From Flavipsychrobacter sp. (lineage in GTDB: Bacteria > Bacteroidota > Bacteroidia > Chitinophagales > Chitinophagaceae): a stretch of 46,849 nt of DNA. The position numbers were made by a program, and so were the translations under genes. Within the stretch, counting starts at the first letter, position 1; each line of letters begins with the position of its first letter. This document shows, in pieces, positions 1 through 7,802 of the stretch. The stretch covers positions 1-46,849 of the forward strand of contig JAEUVY010000005.1 of assembly GCA_016786565.1 (NCBI GenBank). The letters run 5' to 3'. Below the pieces are notes generated by a model that saw only the letters and a list, made by a program, of their open reading frames with translations, had not been told where the DNA came from and did not search any database.

Positions 1-1
1 A

Positions 2-757
2 CTTCCGGTAAATGGCGGTGTATCTCCGGCATTCCAGTGGATGAACGGTGCTACGCCTGTGGTTGGTGCTATCACAGGCAGCTGGTCTTCATCTACGCTC
101 ACCGATGGCGCAATGATATCTTGCGTACTTACCAGCAACGCGGTTTGTCCGTTCCCTGCTGCTGCTAACAGCAACGTCATCAAGATGAACGTGATCACTA
201 ACGAGCCATCTGCATACATCTTCGCTAACCCGGGCATATCTGTAAATCCGGGCGACAGCATCGTGTTCAGCTCGGCTGTGTACAATGTAGGCGTGGGTGC
301 TACCTACCAGTGGCGCGCTAACAGCTCGGACATTCCGGGTGCTACCAACGCCACGTACACACGTTATAATGTAACTACGTTCGATACCATATCGCTGGTT
401 GTTACATCGACTATGGCGTGCGCCACTTCCAACTTCGCTATCAGCAACAAGCTGGTTGCACATCCTAACACAGCTGTGAACAATGTGCTGGCAGTGTTGG
501 AGAACGTAGAACTGTTCCCAAATCCTAACAATGGTACATTCCACATAACCGGTGACCTGTCAGGCTTCGGGCTGAATGATGTGACATTGACAGTACTGAA
601 CCCACTTGGTCAGGTTGTGTACAGTAGCAACGCAGCACTGCGCAATGGCAAACTGGAGGCATCAGTGCAGACAAACAACCTTGCGGTAGGCATCTATCTG
701 CTGAATGTATCGGCCGATGGCGTAAGCAAAGCGATCCGCTTTACAGTGCAGCACTAA
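2..757 (+). CDS. C-terminal part of a secreted Ig-like protein with T9SS type A sorting domain (5' end outside window)
   Basis: The frame is open from the window edge, so the start lies upstream. About 250 residues are visible. They contain an Ig/PKD-like beta domain (YQWRANSSDIPGATN) and then a typical Por-secretion C-terminal domain: ELFPNPNNGTFHITG, a central VLNPLGQVVY strand and a final VGIYLLNV...KAIRFTVQH. In this family the C-terminal domain directs export through the type IX system and is removed at the cell surface. The protein is therefore probably surface-attached or released. The substrate cannot be told from this fragment. A hairpin terminator follows within 30 bases, so it ends its transcript. 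Confidence 0.9.
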   Translation, partial: LPVNGGVSPAFQWMNGATPVVGAITGSWSSSTLTDGAMISCVLTSNAVCPFPAAANSNVIKMNVITNEPSAYIFANPGISVNPGDSIVFSSAVYNVGVGATYQWRANSSDIPGATNATYTRYNVTTFDTISLVVTSTMACATSNFAISNKLVAHPNTAVNNVLAVLENVELFPNPNNGTFHITGDLSGFGLNDVTLTVLNPLGQVVYSSNAALRNGKLEASVQTNNLAVGIYLLNVSADGVSKAIRFTVQH

Positions 758-778
758 TCAAACATCCTTTTCAATTTC

Positions 779-812
779 AAAGCCCTGTGCGCAAGCACGG
801 GGCTTTTTCGTT
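779..812 (+). terminator. Rho-independent terminator after the T9SS gene
   Basis: Inverted repeat AAGCCCTGTGC / GCACGGGGCTT (one mismatch) with a short GCAA-type loop, followed by TTTTTCG. It lies about 20 bases after the stop codon. Confidence 0.8.
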
Positions 813-875
813 ACAAGCCTACAGCACAATAATGTAGTCCGGCCGACAACTGTGCGCCGACTACCATACCTGCCA

Positions 876-908
876 TAAATAAGCAGGGCCGCCTTTCTGC
901 AGCCCTGC
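876..908 (-). terminator. Terminator of the glutamate dehydrogenase gene
   Basis: Perfect 7-bp arms GCAGGGC (883-889) and GCCCTGC (902-908). On the minus strand the hairpin is followed by TTATTTATGG. It lies 30 bases after the gdh stop codon and faces the terminator of the convergent gene. Confidence 0.7.
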
Positions 909-937
909 TATTATAACCTTAGTTAAGTTATTTACTA

Positions 938-2353
938 CTATGTGAAGATACCCAGCTCTTCGTAAGATACACCCACTTTGTTGATAGCAACGGTGAATGC
1001 AGCAGTACGCATATCCACTTTACCGTCGAGGCTCATGAGCGCTTCGCGGATCTCGTGGTAAGAACCGATCATTGTGTCTTCGAGACCTGAGTAAACCAAA
1101 TCTACTTCATCTGGACCGTGAAGGAGCTGTGAACGCTCGATGTCAGTTACCCTCTTACCGGTAAGACCTTCAACCGCCTTGATGATACCATGGTTCTGGT
1201 TTTCGCTGAAACGCTTGTCCATACGTCCGAAACGAACGTGGCTCAGGTTTTTCAACCACTCGAAGTATGATACTGTAACGCCACCAGCGTTCAGGTACAT
1301 GTCAGGAACTACGATAGCACCTTTCTGGTTCAGGATCTCGTCTGCTTCAGGAGTCAGAGGACCGTTTGCACCTTCGCCGATGATCTTAGCCTGGATACGT
1401 GCAGCGTTACCGCCGTTGATCACGTTCTCAAGAGCTGCAGGGATAAGGATGTCGCAAGGTTGCTCCAGTGTGTCAGCGCTGTTCTTGATGTTGGTAGCAC
1501 CAGGATAGTTCAGGATAGATCCTGTAGCCTTGCGGTGTTCAACCACTTTATAGATGTCGAGACCTTTTTCGTCGTAGATACCGCCTTCGTATTCAGCCAG
1601 ACCTACCACTTTAGCGCCATTGTCGTAGAAGTACTTGGCAGCGTGGTAGCCCACATTACCCAGACCCTGAACGATAACACGCTTGCCTTCGATACCAACT
1701 TCCATGCCCAGGCGTTTCATATCTTCAGCAGTGTTACACACTTCGCGAACACCGTAGAAAACACCCAGACCTGTAGCCTCGGTGCGGCCACGCACACCAC
1801 CCTGTGTTACCGGCTTACCGGTTACACAACCCAACGCGTCTACTTCACCCGGCTTCAGAGAAGCGTAAGTGTCCACGATCCAGCTCATTTCGCGTCCGCC
1901 TGTACCGTAGTCAGGAGCAGGAACGTCGATGCCCGGGCCTATGAAGTTCTTCTTCACCAGCTCACTCGCGTAACGGCGGGTGATCTTTTCGAGTTCGAAC
2001 GTTGAATATTTTTTAGGATTGATCTTGATACCACCTTTTGCACCACCGAACGGAACGTTCACGATAGCACACTTGTAGGTCATCAGCGCGGCCAGTGCCA
2101 TCACTTCGTCCTGGTTCACATCCATGCTATAACGGATACCACCTTTACATGGCAGTTTGTGGTGAGAGTGCTGCACACGGTATGCTTCAATAACCTCGAT
2201 GGTGTCCCCTATGCGAACGGGGAATTTCATGCTGTAAACCGAATTACATACTTTAATCTGCTGGAGAATTCCCGGCTCGAAACGGGTGTATTTCGCAGCC
2301 TTATCAAAGTTGCGCTCTACGCCCTGGAAGAAGCTGTAGTGACTGTTTTCCAC
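938..2353 (-). CDS. Glu/Leu/Phe/Val dehydrogenase family, probable glutamate dehydrogenase
   Basis: Oxidative deamination of glutamate to 2-oxoglutarate and ammonia, or the reverse, with NAD(P)+. It is 471 residues long, slightly longer than the usual bacterial 420-450. The substrate-binding segment KGGIRYS (70-76) and the catalytic lysine in PFGGAKGGI (101-109, K106) are intact. PAPDYGTG (145-152) follows, and the Rossmann loop GLGNVG is at 230-235. The sequence resembles the RocG/GudB and animal-type GDH branch more than hexameric E. coli GdhA, but cofactor preference cannot be read from it. It follows ccmD by 37 bases on the same strand, so it may be co-transcribed with ccmC-ccmD, though the functions are unrelated. 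A terminator follows. Confidence 0.95.
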   Translation of the reverse strand: MENSHYSFFQGVERNFDKAAKYTRFEPGILQQIKVCNSVYSMKFPVRIGDTIEVIEAYRVQHSHHKLPCKGGIRYSMDVNQDEVMALAALMTYKCAIVNVPFGGAKGGIKINPKKYSTFELEKITRRYASELVKKNFIGPGIDVPAPDYGTGGREMSWIVDTYASLKPGEVDALGCVTGKPVTQGGVRGRTEATGLGVFYGVREVCNTAEDMKRLGMEVGIEGKRVIVQGLGNVGYHAAKYFYDNGAKVVGLAEYEGGIYDEKGLDIYKVVEHRKATGSILNYPGATNIKNSADTLEQPCDILIPAALENVINGGNAARIQAKIIGEGANGPLTPEADEILNQKGAIVVPDMYLNAGGVTVSYFEWLKNLSHVRFGRMDKRFSENQNHGIIKAVEGLTGKRVTDIERSQLLHGPDEVDLVYSGLEDTMIGSYHEIREALMSLDGKVDMRTAAFTVAINKVGVSYEELGIFT

Positions 2354-2390
2354 TGTTTTTTGATTTTTGTGTGATTAATATTATTTATAA

Positions 2391-2600
2391 TTAATTCCTG
2401 TTTTCCTTTTCCATCCTACCAATTTTCCGGTCCAAAACAACCAGGTAGGTAAAAATCCCCGCAAATATAGTGGCTAATACAACAACAACCACGTATATTT
2501 TACCGTTCGACCGCATCGTATCTGCCATTTCTGTCTGCGCCTGACTTGTGGCCACTGTAAGCAGCAGTACCAGTATCGTAGCAAGTATTGATCTAAGCAT
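2391..2600 (-). CDS. CcmD-like small membrane protein
   Basis: 69 residues: a cleavable-looking signal peptide (MLRSILATILVLLLTVATSQAQ), a short polar stretch, one strong transmembrane helix (about 34-55) and a charged tail DRKIGRMEKENRN. The size, single helix with charged C-terminus, and position directly after ccmC match the Bacteroidota 'CcmD family' proteins. CcmD helps CcmC load or release haem in cytochrome c maturation. The sequence itself is too short for a firm family call, so the name rests mainly on the neighbour (20 bases from ccmC). Confidence 0.75.
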   Translation of the reverse strand: MLRSILATILVLLLTVATSQAQTEMADTMRSNGKIYVVVVVLATIFAGIFTYLVVLDRKIGRMEKENRN

Positions 2601-2620
2601 TGTGCCTGAAATTGTATTGA

Positions 2621-3286
2621 TTAAAGATCGTTTTCACTCTTGTGTTTCAGCAGCGCCAGCCTTATGTTGAGGCTGGCTATCCATGAGCCCAGCATGATCC
2701 AGCCCGCGTTGGCCGGCCAGAAGACCATGCGCATATCGCTATCCAGATCGTACTTGGCAAAAGCGGGGTTGCCACCATTGCCCGGATGCAGTGAATCTAC
2801 CATTCGTGGCAGTACAAACAACAACGGAACGATCATAGCAAACGCAAACACATTATAAACTGCACTAATCTTGGCACGCTTCTCTTCATCCCTCATGCCG
2901 CTGCGCAATATGCCATAGGCGAAGTAAATGAGCATGAGAATGGCAGTACACAACTGCTTGGGGTCGTTGCTCCATGCCGCACCCCATGTATATTTGCCCC
3001 ACTCCATGCCGGTAAGCATACCCAGAATGCTGAACAAAATGCCGGTAGAGGTGAGCGTTGAGGCGTAGATATCGTCTTCGAGCTTGCCGGAACGCAGGTA
3101 TTTAATAGAATAGACAAAAGCTGCGGTGAACAGTACGATCATAGTAAACCACATGGGCACATGAAAGTACAGGTTGCGAATGGTCTCATTGAGTATGTCC
3201 AGGCGCGGAACCGGCATCATAAAGCCTGCTACTACTGTGAACAGCACCAGTACCCCACACAATATTTTCCACCACCATTGACGCAT
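2621..3286 (-). CDS. ccmC: Cytochrome c biogenesis haem protein CcmC/CcsA type
   Basis: Integral membrane protein of the haem-handling family. It presents haem on the periplasmic side for cytochrome c maturation. Counting from the chosen start (221 residues) there are about six transmembrane helices. The tryptophan-rich WWD-type motif WGKYTWGAAWSNDPK lies at 96-110, and there is a histidine in YFHVPMW (about 42). An in-frame ATG lies upstream at 3337, but it sits inside a perfect 10-bp inverted repeat. Family members begin close to the first helix, so I chose the ATG at 3286 (MRQWWWKILC). CcmD follows at 20 bases. No other ccm genes are in the window. Confidence 0.87.
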   Translation of the reverse strand: MRQWWWKILCGVLVLFTVVAGFMMPVPRLDILNETIRNLYFHVPMWFTMIVLFTAAFVYSIKYLRSGKLEDDIYASTLTSTGILFSILGMLTGMEWGKYTWGAAWSNDPKQLCTAILMLIYFAYGILRSGMRDEEKRAKISAVYNVFAFAMIVPLLFVLPRMVDSLHPGNGGNPAFAKYDLDSDMRMVFWPANAGWIMLGSWIASLNIRLALLKHKSENDL

Positions 3287-3335
3287 CAGACCCTTTAAAT
3301 TTTTGTGCAAAAGTAGGCTTTTACCATTAAATACC

Positions 3336-3360
3336 ATGCGGCAGAACAGGTCTGCCGCAT
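3336..3360. terminator. Perfect 10-bp inverted repeat between kelch gene and ccmC, possible terminator
   Basis: ATGCGGCAGA (3336-3345), 5-base loop, TCTGCCGCAT (3351-3360). It lies 25 bases after the kelch stop codon on the minus strand. There is no T-run directly after it, so termination is plausible but unproven. It covers the upstream candidate start codon of ccmC. Confidence 0.45.
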
Positions 3361-3385
3361 GATATATATCAGTTAAAGAAAATCA

Positions 3386-4588
3386 CTATTGAAGCTGAAG
3401 AGTGGCCACGTAACGGTGCTTCTCATCGGTAACTATCACAGTGTAGATTCCTGCTGCCAGTCCGGCTGTTTGTACAGATACTTCAGTACCATGGGCGCGG
3501 TAAGCCGCAGTGTATTGCTGACCTGTTAGGGAAATAATGCTTACAGCGGTGACACTAGCCGCACTCTGAGGCAGGCTCACCACAAACCCGTTGTGTGCTG
3601 GATTGGGGAACAACTGTACTGCCACTGATGGCAAAACGGCTTCATTTACCGCAGTTGTTGGCACAATACCCGATGAATATTCGTGTGTCCAGTCGACTGC
3701 GTTACCAGCGCTATCGGCACCAGCGATCAGGTATATCTTATTATTTGGTGCAGCAACAGCCATAGCATAGCTACGCTTGGCAGGACATGCCAATGCGGTC
3801 TGCCAGGTGTTTGTGGCCGAGTCGAGATAGACGTTGTTGTTGAAGTTGGGAACAGCGAAATAGCCCTGACCGCCACCCATGTGGTAAATGCGCCCGTGCT
3901 GATAGGTAGTACCCGACGCGAAGCGCGCCACCGGCATGGTAGGACCATAAGACCAGGTATTGGTCGTAGGGTTATATATAGAACAGGTATCGTAAAAGGC
4001 AGTGTTGGCGTAGTTCTTTCCACCGAGGAAGTAGAATTTGCCACCCATGGCTGCACCCCCACCCAGTTGCAATTTGCCCAGCGCCAGGGGAGCCTTAGTG
4101 GTCCATGTATTGGTTGCAATATCATATTCTTCAAGTACCGCATAGGATGCAGGCCAACCACCGGTCACATAGATCTTACCGTTTACGGCCGCACCCGAGA
4201 AAAGCGACCTTGCAGTGGGCATAGGCGCCTTGGTGGTCCAGGTGTTGGTAGTAGGGTTGTATTCCTCAACCACATTCAAAGCACCGGAAGTACTGTAACC
4301 ACCTATGGCATAGAGTTTTCCGCCCGATGCAACCAAAAAATGGTCGTTGCGTATGGTCGCCATTGGGGCACGTGTAGACCAGGTGTCGGTATAAACGTTG
4401 TACGCGTAGAGCGTGTTCACACCCGAACCGGCAACAACACCACCGGCTACATACACATAGCTGTCTATACAAGCGGCGGCAGCACCTGTGACGGCAACGG
4501 GCATGGGGGATTTAACGGTCCAGGATTCGGCAGCCATAGCAGGCCGCGACAATAAGGCTGCAGAAAGCAGCAACAGGATCTTTTTCAT
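3386..4588 (-). CDS. Secreted kelch-repeat protein with T9SS sorting domain
   Basis: 400 residues. A signal peptide (MKKILLLLSAALLSRPAMAA) is followed by about six kelch units of roughly 48 residues (examples YVYVAGGVVAGSGVNTLYAY and KLYAIGGYSTSGALNVVEEY). Each unit has the paired glycines and the later Tyr...Trp pair (PTTNTWTTKAPMP). The units should fold as a beta-propeller. The C-terminus (VQLFPNPAHNGFVVSLPQ to YVATLQLQ) is a type A T9SS sorting domain. Binding partner or substrate is unknown, because kelch propellers are generic binding platforms and no catalytic domain is visible. A perfect -7 box lies just upstream of the start. Confidence 0.92.
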   Translation of the reverse strand: MKKILLLLSAALLSRPAMAAESWTVKSPMPVAVTGAAAACIDSYVYVAGGVVAGSGVNTLYAYNVYTDTWSTRAPMATIRNDHFLVASGGKLYAIGGYSTSGALNVVEEYNPTTNTWTTKAPMPTARSLFSGAAVNGKIYVTGGWPASYAVLEEYDIATNTWTTKAPLALGKLQLGGGAAMGGKFYFLGGKNYANTAFYDTCSIYNPTTNTWSYGPTMPVARFASGTTYQHGRIYHMGGGQGYFAVPNFNNNVYLDSATNTWQTALACPAKRSYAMAVAAPNNKIYLIAGADSAGNAVDWTHEYSSGIVPTTAVNEAVLPSVAVQLFPNPAHNGFVVSLPQSAASVTAVSIISLTGQQYTAAYRAHGTEVSVQTAGLAAGIYTVIVTDEKHRYVATLQLQ

Positions 4589-5030
4589 ATAGGTATATTT
4601 TTAAAAAATGCTGACAAATATACGTATAAAAGTGACGCGAACTACCTGACAACTACCGACAAGCAATAGCAAACGACATTTTGAACCACCCCTGACAATT
4701 CCGCAACGCGGAAGACACCCTAAAAACCAACTTCTCAGTTTTTTTTTGCATTCTGCTTTTGCACTACTTGCTATTGATAATCAATGGTCATGTGGGAAAT
4801 TTTGCTTCCTCCCGAATGCTTTCGGGACAGGCAAAGCTTCTCAAAACTGCGCAAAAACTGCGCACTACTTCTCACTCAATGCATGCGATAATTCTGACAT
4901 TTATTATCAAATAGCCCCATTTTTCAAAAGCAATATCAAGATACACCCACGCAGCAAAACGGGCAAAAAGAAAATCTATGATAGTGCGTTTTGTGTAGTA
5001 TGACAAAAGAGGACGAATATCGGGGAAATA
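4589..5030. other. 442-bp spacer without a gene
   Basis: AT-rich segment between two minus-strand genes. It holds the -7 box above, a T-tract at 4738-4747, a 6-bp-arm palindrome CCCGAA/TTCGGG (4811-4826) and a short direct repeat of AAACTGCGC near 4850. The 85-codon plus-strand frame at 4746-5003 has no recognisable protein character. I see no convincing gene. Confidence 0.6.
4615..4622 (-). promoter_or_regulatory. Bacteroidota -7 box for the kelch gene
   Basis: On the minus strand this reads TATATTTG, a perfect match to TAnnTTTG, ending 26 bases before the start codon. No TTTG is visible at the -33 position, so only the -7 element is supported. Confidence 0.45.
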
Positions 5031-6107
5031 TCACTTAAGTTCCAGTTCAGAAGACCCTAATTCAAAAAACACATAACCGCCGCCTGTGCCTTTTGAGCCT
5101 TTCTTCATTAAGTTCTCGCTGCCCGCAGATCTTGTTGGAACATCATATACCTTAAGATTGCCTGGCACACCATTGCCGAGTACTTTTGATTGTTTGGGCA
5201 GTATGCGCAGGTTGTAATTTTCAGCACCCAACATTGCCGACAGCCTGCTATTGGTTGCCGCTATTTTAACCAACTCGCCCTGACGACAAACTATAGTGCC
5301 GAGATTTACGTTCTCGCAATTGCGTAGCTCGATGTCTGAATTGCCTGAAATGGCAGCGATGGCTATGGAAGTTTTCGCGATCCTACCAGACAGACCATCA
5401 GCGGTATCTATCTTCAGGAAGCCAGATGTTTTGAATATGCTGACGTTCTTGCCGTTTGCGATCTCCACATTACCACAATCCTTTATACTCACATCCAGGG
5501 CATTTTTGATAGCTATATCGGAATTGTAACCTGAAAAACTTGCGGACCGAACCTGCCCGATAGTGCTCTTGCCTATACCCATATCGATATCAATATTATT
5601 GTTACTGCCGCCGATGCGTTGTGCATGCAAAGAGCCGTTGACAACACGCACATTTACTGTGCCTCCCATATCGCCGAGATATACATTACCGTACGTATTT
5701 TGGATATTGACCGGCATATTACGAGGTATAAACAACCGATATACTGTATTCAGCGTAGTATATATGGTGTCTTGTTTTTCTGCCATCGTTGCTCCGGAAA
5801 TTGTATGGGTGTGCAAAAACAGTGTTTTTGAGCCTTCTATCATTTCGTCGGTAACGGCACTGTATTTAAGCAGATCATCCGCTTCGGCATTATCTTTGGC
5901 ATAAGTGGTCATTTCTACATCTACCTTCACTTCATTCTTGTCCCATGTATCGACAAAAATATTGCCACAGGCGTTTTGAAGGAAAAGCAAATGATCACTA
6001 CCGCAGGAAAATGACTTTGAAAAGGTCTTCTTCCTGACCACGGGATCCTGAGAGAAACCGGAGAAATTGACTGCACATAGCAGGATACAGACGAAAAATG
6101 TTCTCAT
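5031..6107 (-). CDS. Exported DUF4097-like beta-repeat protein
   Basis: 358 residues from the chosen ATG at 6107, which gives a clean signal peptide (MRTFFVCILLCAVNFSGFSQ). An ATG 16 codons upstream would put a charged stretch before it. The mature part has repeated short beta-strands with Asn/Gly turns (AYGN-like units such as VNIQNTYGNVYLGDMGGTVN), as in DUF4097/putative-adhesin right-handed beta proteins. No enzyme motif is visible. DUF4097 proteins in Bacteroidota often sit near sigma/anti-sigma genes, but none is present here. Role unknown; probably periplasmic or surface. Confidence 0.82.
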   Translation of the reverse strand: MRTFFVCILLCAVNFSGFSQDPVVRKKTFSKSFSCGSDHLLFLQNACGNIFVDTWDKNEVKVDVEMTTYAKDNAEADDLLKYSAVTDEMIEGSKTLFLHTHTISGATMAEKQDTIYTTLNTVYRLFIPRNMPVNIQNTYGNVYLGDMGGTVNVRVVNGSLHAQRIGGSNNNIDIDMGIGKSTIGQVRSASFSGYNSDIAIKNALDVSIKDCGNVEIANGKNVSIFKTSGFLKIDTADGLSGRIAKTSIAIAAISGNSDIELRNCENVNLGTIVCRQGELVKIAATNSRLSAMLGAENYNLRILPKQSKVLGNGVPGNLKVYDVPTRSAGSENLMKKGSKGTGGGYVFFELGSSELELK

Positions 6108-6411
6108 AAATAAGGTTTTGGTTGATCGGTCAGCCCTACACTCCGTTCCGTGCACGCGCTAACCACCTCTAATCTACTTCAATTCTTCCATAACGAACCA
6201 AAAAGTGCCTCCCGATCCCAGCCCTATACCCCACCGTGGCACAGAAAACGGTCAATAACGGACTTTTTACCATAACTGAACGAACAAGCCGTGCCGGTTA
6301 TTTTTAACCCGGGCAAAACTGATGATCTCTATGACCCACTTTTTAATATAGCTGTTAAAAAATGACCATCGCGCCACTGTGTACGGCTATATTCGGTAAT
6401 TTAGAGCGTTT
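6108..6411. other. 304-bp divergent spacer
   Basis: Lies between the divergent starts at 6107 (minus) and 6412 (plus). It must carry both promoters. A near-match -7 box TAATTTAG lies just before the plus-strand start. No gene, strong repeat or hairpin is seen. Confidence 0.5.
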
Positions 6412-7701
6412 ATGAGTAGAAGAGCTGCAAGAAGAACGCGTGTGAACCTGACGGCAATGCTGCTGTTGCTGCTGTGCGGCGCACCGGCATGGGCATCTAA
6501 GATATTGATACCCATGGATGCCGAATCGCAGGCGGCGCACCTGAAGGCCTATGGCGTAGCGTATGCCACACTGAAGGGCGGTGTGCCCATAGACTGGCTA
6601 CTGAACTATAAGGGCGGCAGTTTTGGTATGGAACATCTGGACGGCATAGAGCGCATGTGCAAGCTGCGGGGGGTATCGTATGAGGTGATCAGCGATGCCG
6701 AATATAACGGCATTGTGAACTCGATAATGGATCCTGACTTTAACGGAGACGTGATAAAACTGGACAAGCCCCCGCGAGTAGCCGTGTACACCCCGCTGAA
6801 CAAAGAGCCGTGGGATGACGCGGTGACACTGGTGCTGACCTATGCCGAGATACCGTTTGACAAGGTGTATGACGATGAAGTGCTGCGCGGAGACCTTTCG
6901 AAATATGACTGGCTGCACCTGCACCACGAAGACTTTACGGGACAGTATGGCAAGTTCTGGTACAGTTTCCGCAACGAAGCGTGGTACCAGCACGACCAGA
7001 AAAGCGCAGAAGAACGGGCCGCGAAACACGGCTTCAAAAAAGTATCGCAACTGAAGCTGGCTATTGCCAAAAAGATCCGCGACTTTACGGCGGGTGGCGG
7101 CTACCTGTTTGCCATGTGCTCGGCAACGGACAGCTACGACATAGCGCTGGCAGCCGAAGGGGTGGACATTTGCGAATCTATGTTTGACGGTGATGGCGCC
7201 GACCCGCAGGCACAACAGAAACTGGACTACAGCCGCTGCTTCGCGTTCAAAGACTTTACGCTTGTGGCCAGCCCCATGCACTACGAATATTCTAACATAG
7301 ACAATACCGAATACCGGACGGCAGTGCCTATGAACATAGACTACTTCACGTTGTTCACCTTCTCGGCGAAGTTTGACCCGGTGCCGGCCATGCTGTGCCA
7401 GAACCACACGACTACCATAAAGGGCTTTATGGGACAAACTACGGCTTTCCGTAAAGAGGTGCTGAAATCGGGTGTGCTGGTGATGGGCGAGTTCAAACCA
7501 TCGAACGAGGCGCGCTATATACATGGAGAGTATGGCAAGGGCACCTGGACCTTCTATGGCGGCCACGACCCCGAGGACTACCAACACATGATACATGACC
7601 CTGTTACAGACCTGAACGTACACCCCTCATCGCCGGGCTATCGCCTCATTCTCAACAACATACTGTTCCCGGCGGCTAAAAAGAAACCCCGCAAGACGTA
7701 G
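6412..7701 (+). CDS. Exported protein of the Bacteroidota 'asparagine synthetase B'-named family; function unknown
   Basis: 429 residues with a basic N-terminus and hydrophobic signal segment (LTAMLLLLLCGAPAWA), so exported. The body begins KILIPMDAESQAAHLKAYGV, and has GGGYLFAMCSATDSYDI near 225-242, EYGKGTWTFYGGHDPEDY near 375-390 and a final HPSSPGYRLILNNILFP. From memory, close relatives in Bacteroidota carry the database name 'asparagine synthetase B'. I see neither the N-terminal Cys of a class II glutaminase nor an ATP-pyrophosphatase SGGxDS motif, so that name is not supported. The Gly-rich turn before Cys and the late GGHDPEDY/LILNN region resemble class I amidotransferase-like (ThuA/BPL_N) folds; this is inference. 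The next gene follows 101 bases downstream on the same strand. Confidence 0.75.
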   Translation: MSRRAARRTRVNLTAMLLLLLCGAPAWASKILIPMDAESQAAHLKAYGVAYATLKGGVPIDWLLNYKGGSFGMEHLDGIERMCKLRGVSYEVISDAEYNGIVNSIMDPDFNGDVIKLDKPPRVAVYTPLNKEPWDDAVTLVLTYAEIPFDKVYDDEVLRGDLSKYDWLHLHHEDFTGQYGKFWYSFRNEAWYQHDQKSAEERAAKHGFKKVSQLKLAIAKKIRDFTAGGGYLFAMCSATDSYDIALAAEGVDICESMFDGDGADPQAQQKLDYSRCFAFKDFTLVASPMHYEYSNIDNTEYRTAVPMNIDYFTLFTFSAKFDPVPAMLCQNHTTTIKGFMGQTTAFRKEVLKSGVLVMGEFKPSNEARYIHGEYGKGTWTFYGGHDPEDYQHMIHDPVTDLNVHPSSPGYRLILNNILFPAAKKKPRKT

Positions 7702-7802
7702 CGCGTCTTTGTCCGTTAACGAATCAATAGTAACATTAGTGAATAACGCGCGGGGGCTGATACGATAAAAAGTAAGAAATACTATCTATTTTCGGCCTCG
7801 AA

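Noticed and set aside
4746..5003. 85-codon plus-strand frame in the spacer
   Set aside because: No family character, no signal or domain, AT-rich codon use unlike neighbours and no ribosome or promoter signal before it.
6598..7623. 341-codon frame opposite the exported 429-residue protein
   Set aside because: Antisense shadow. The plus-strand frame has a signal peptide and family motifs.
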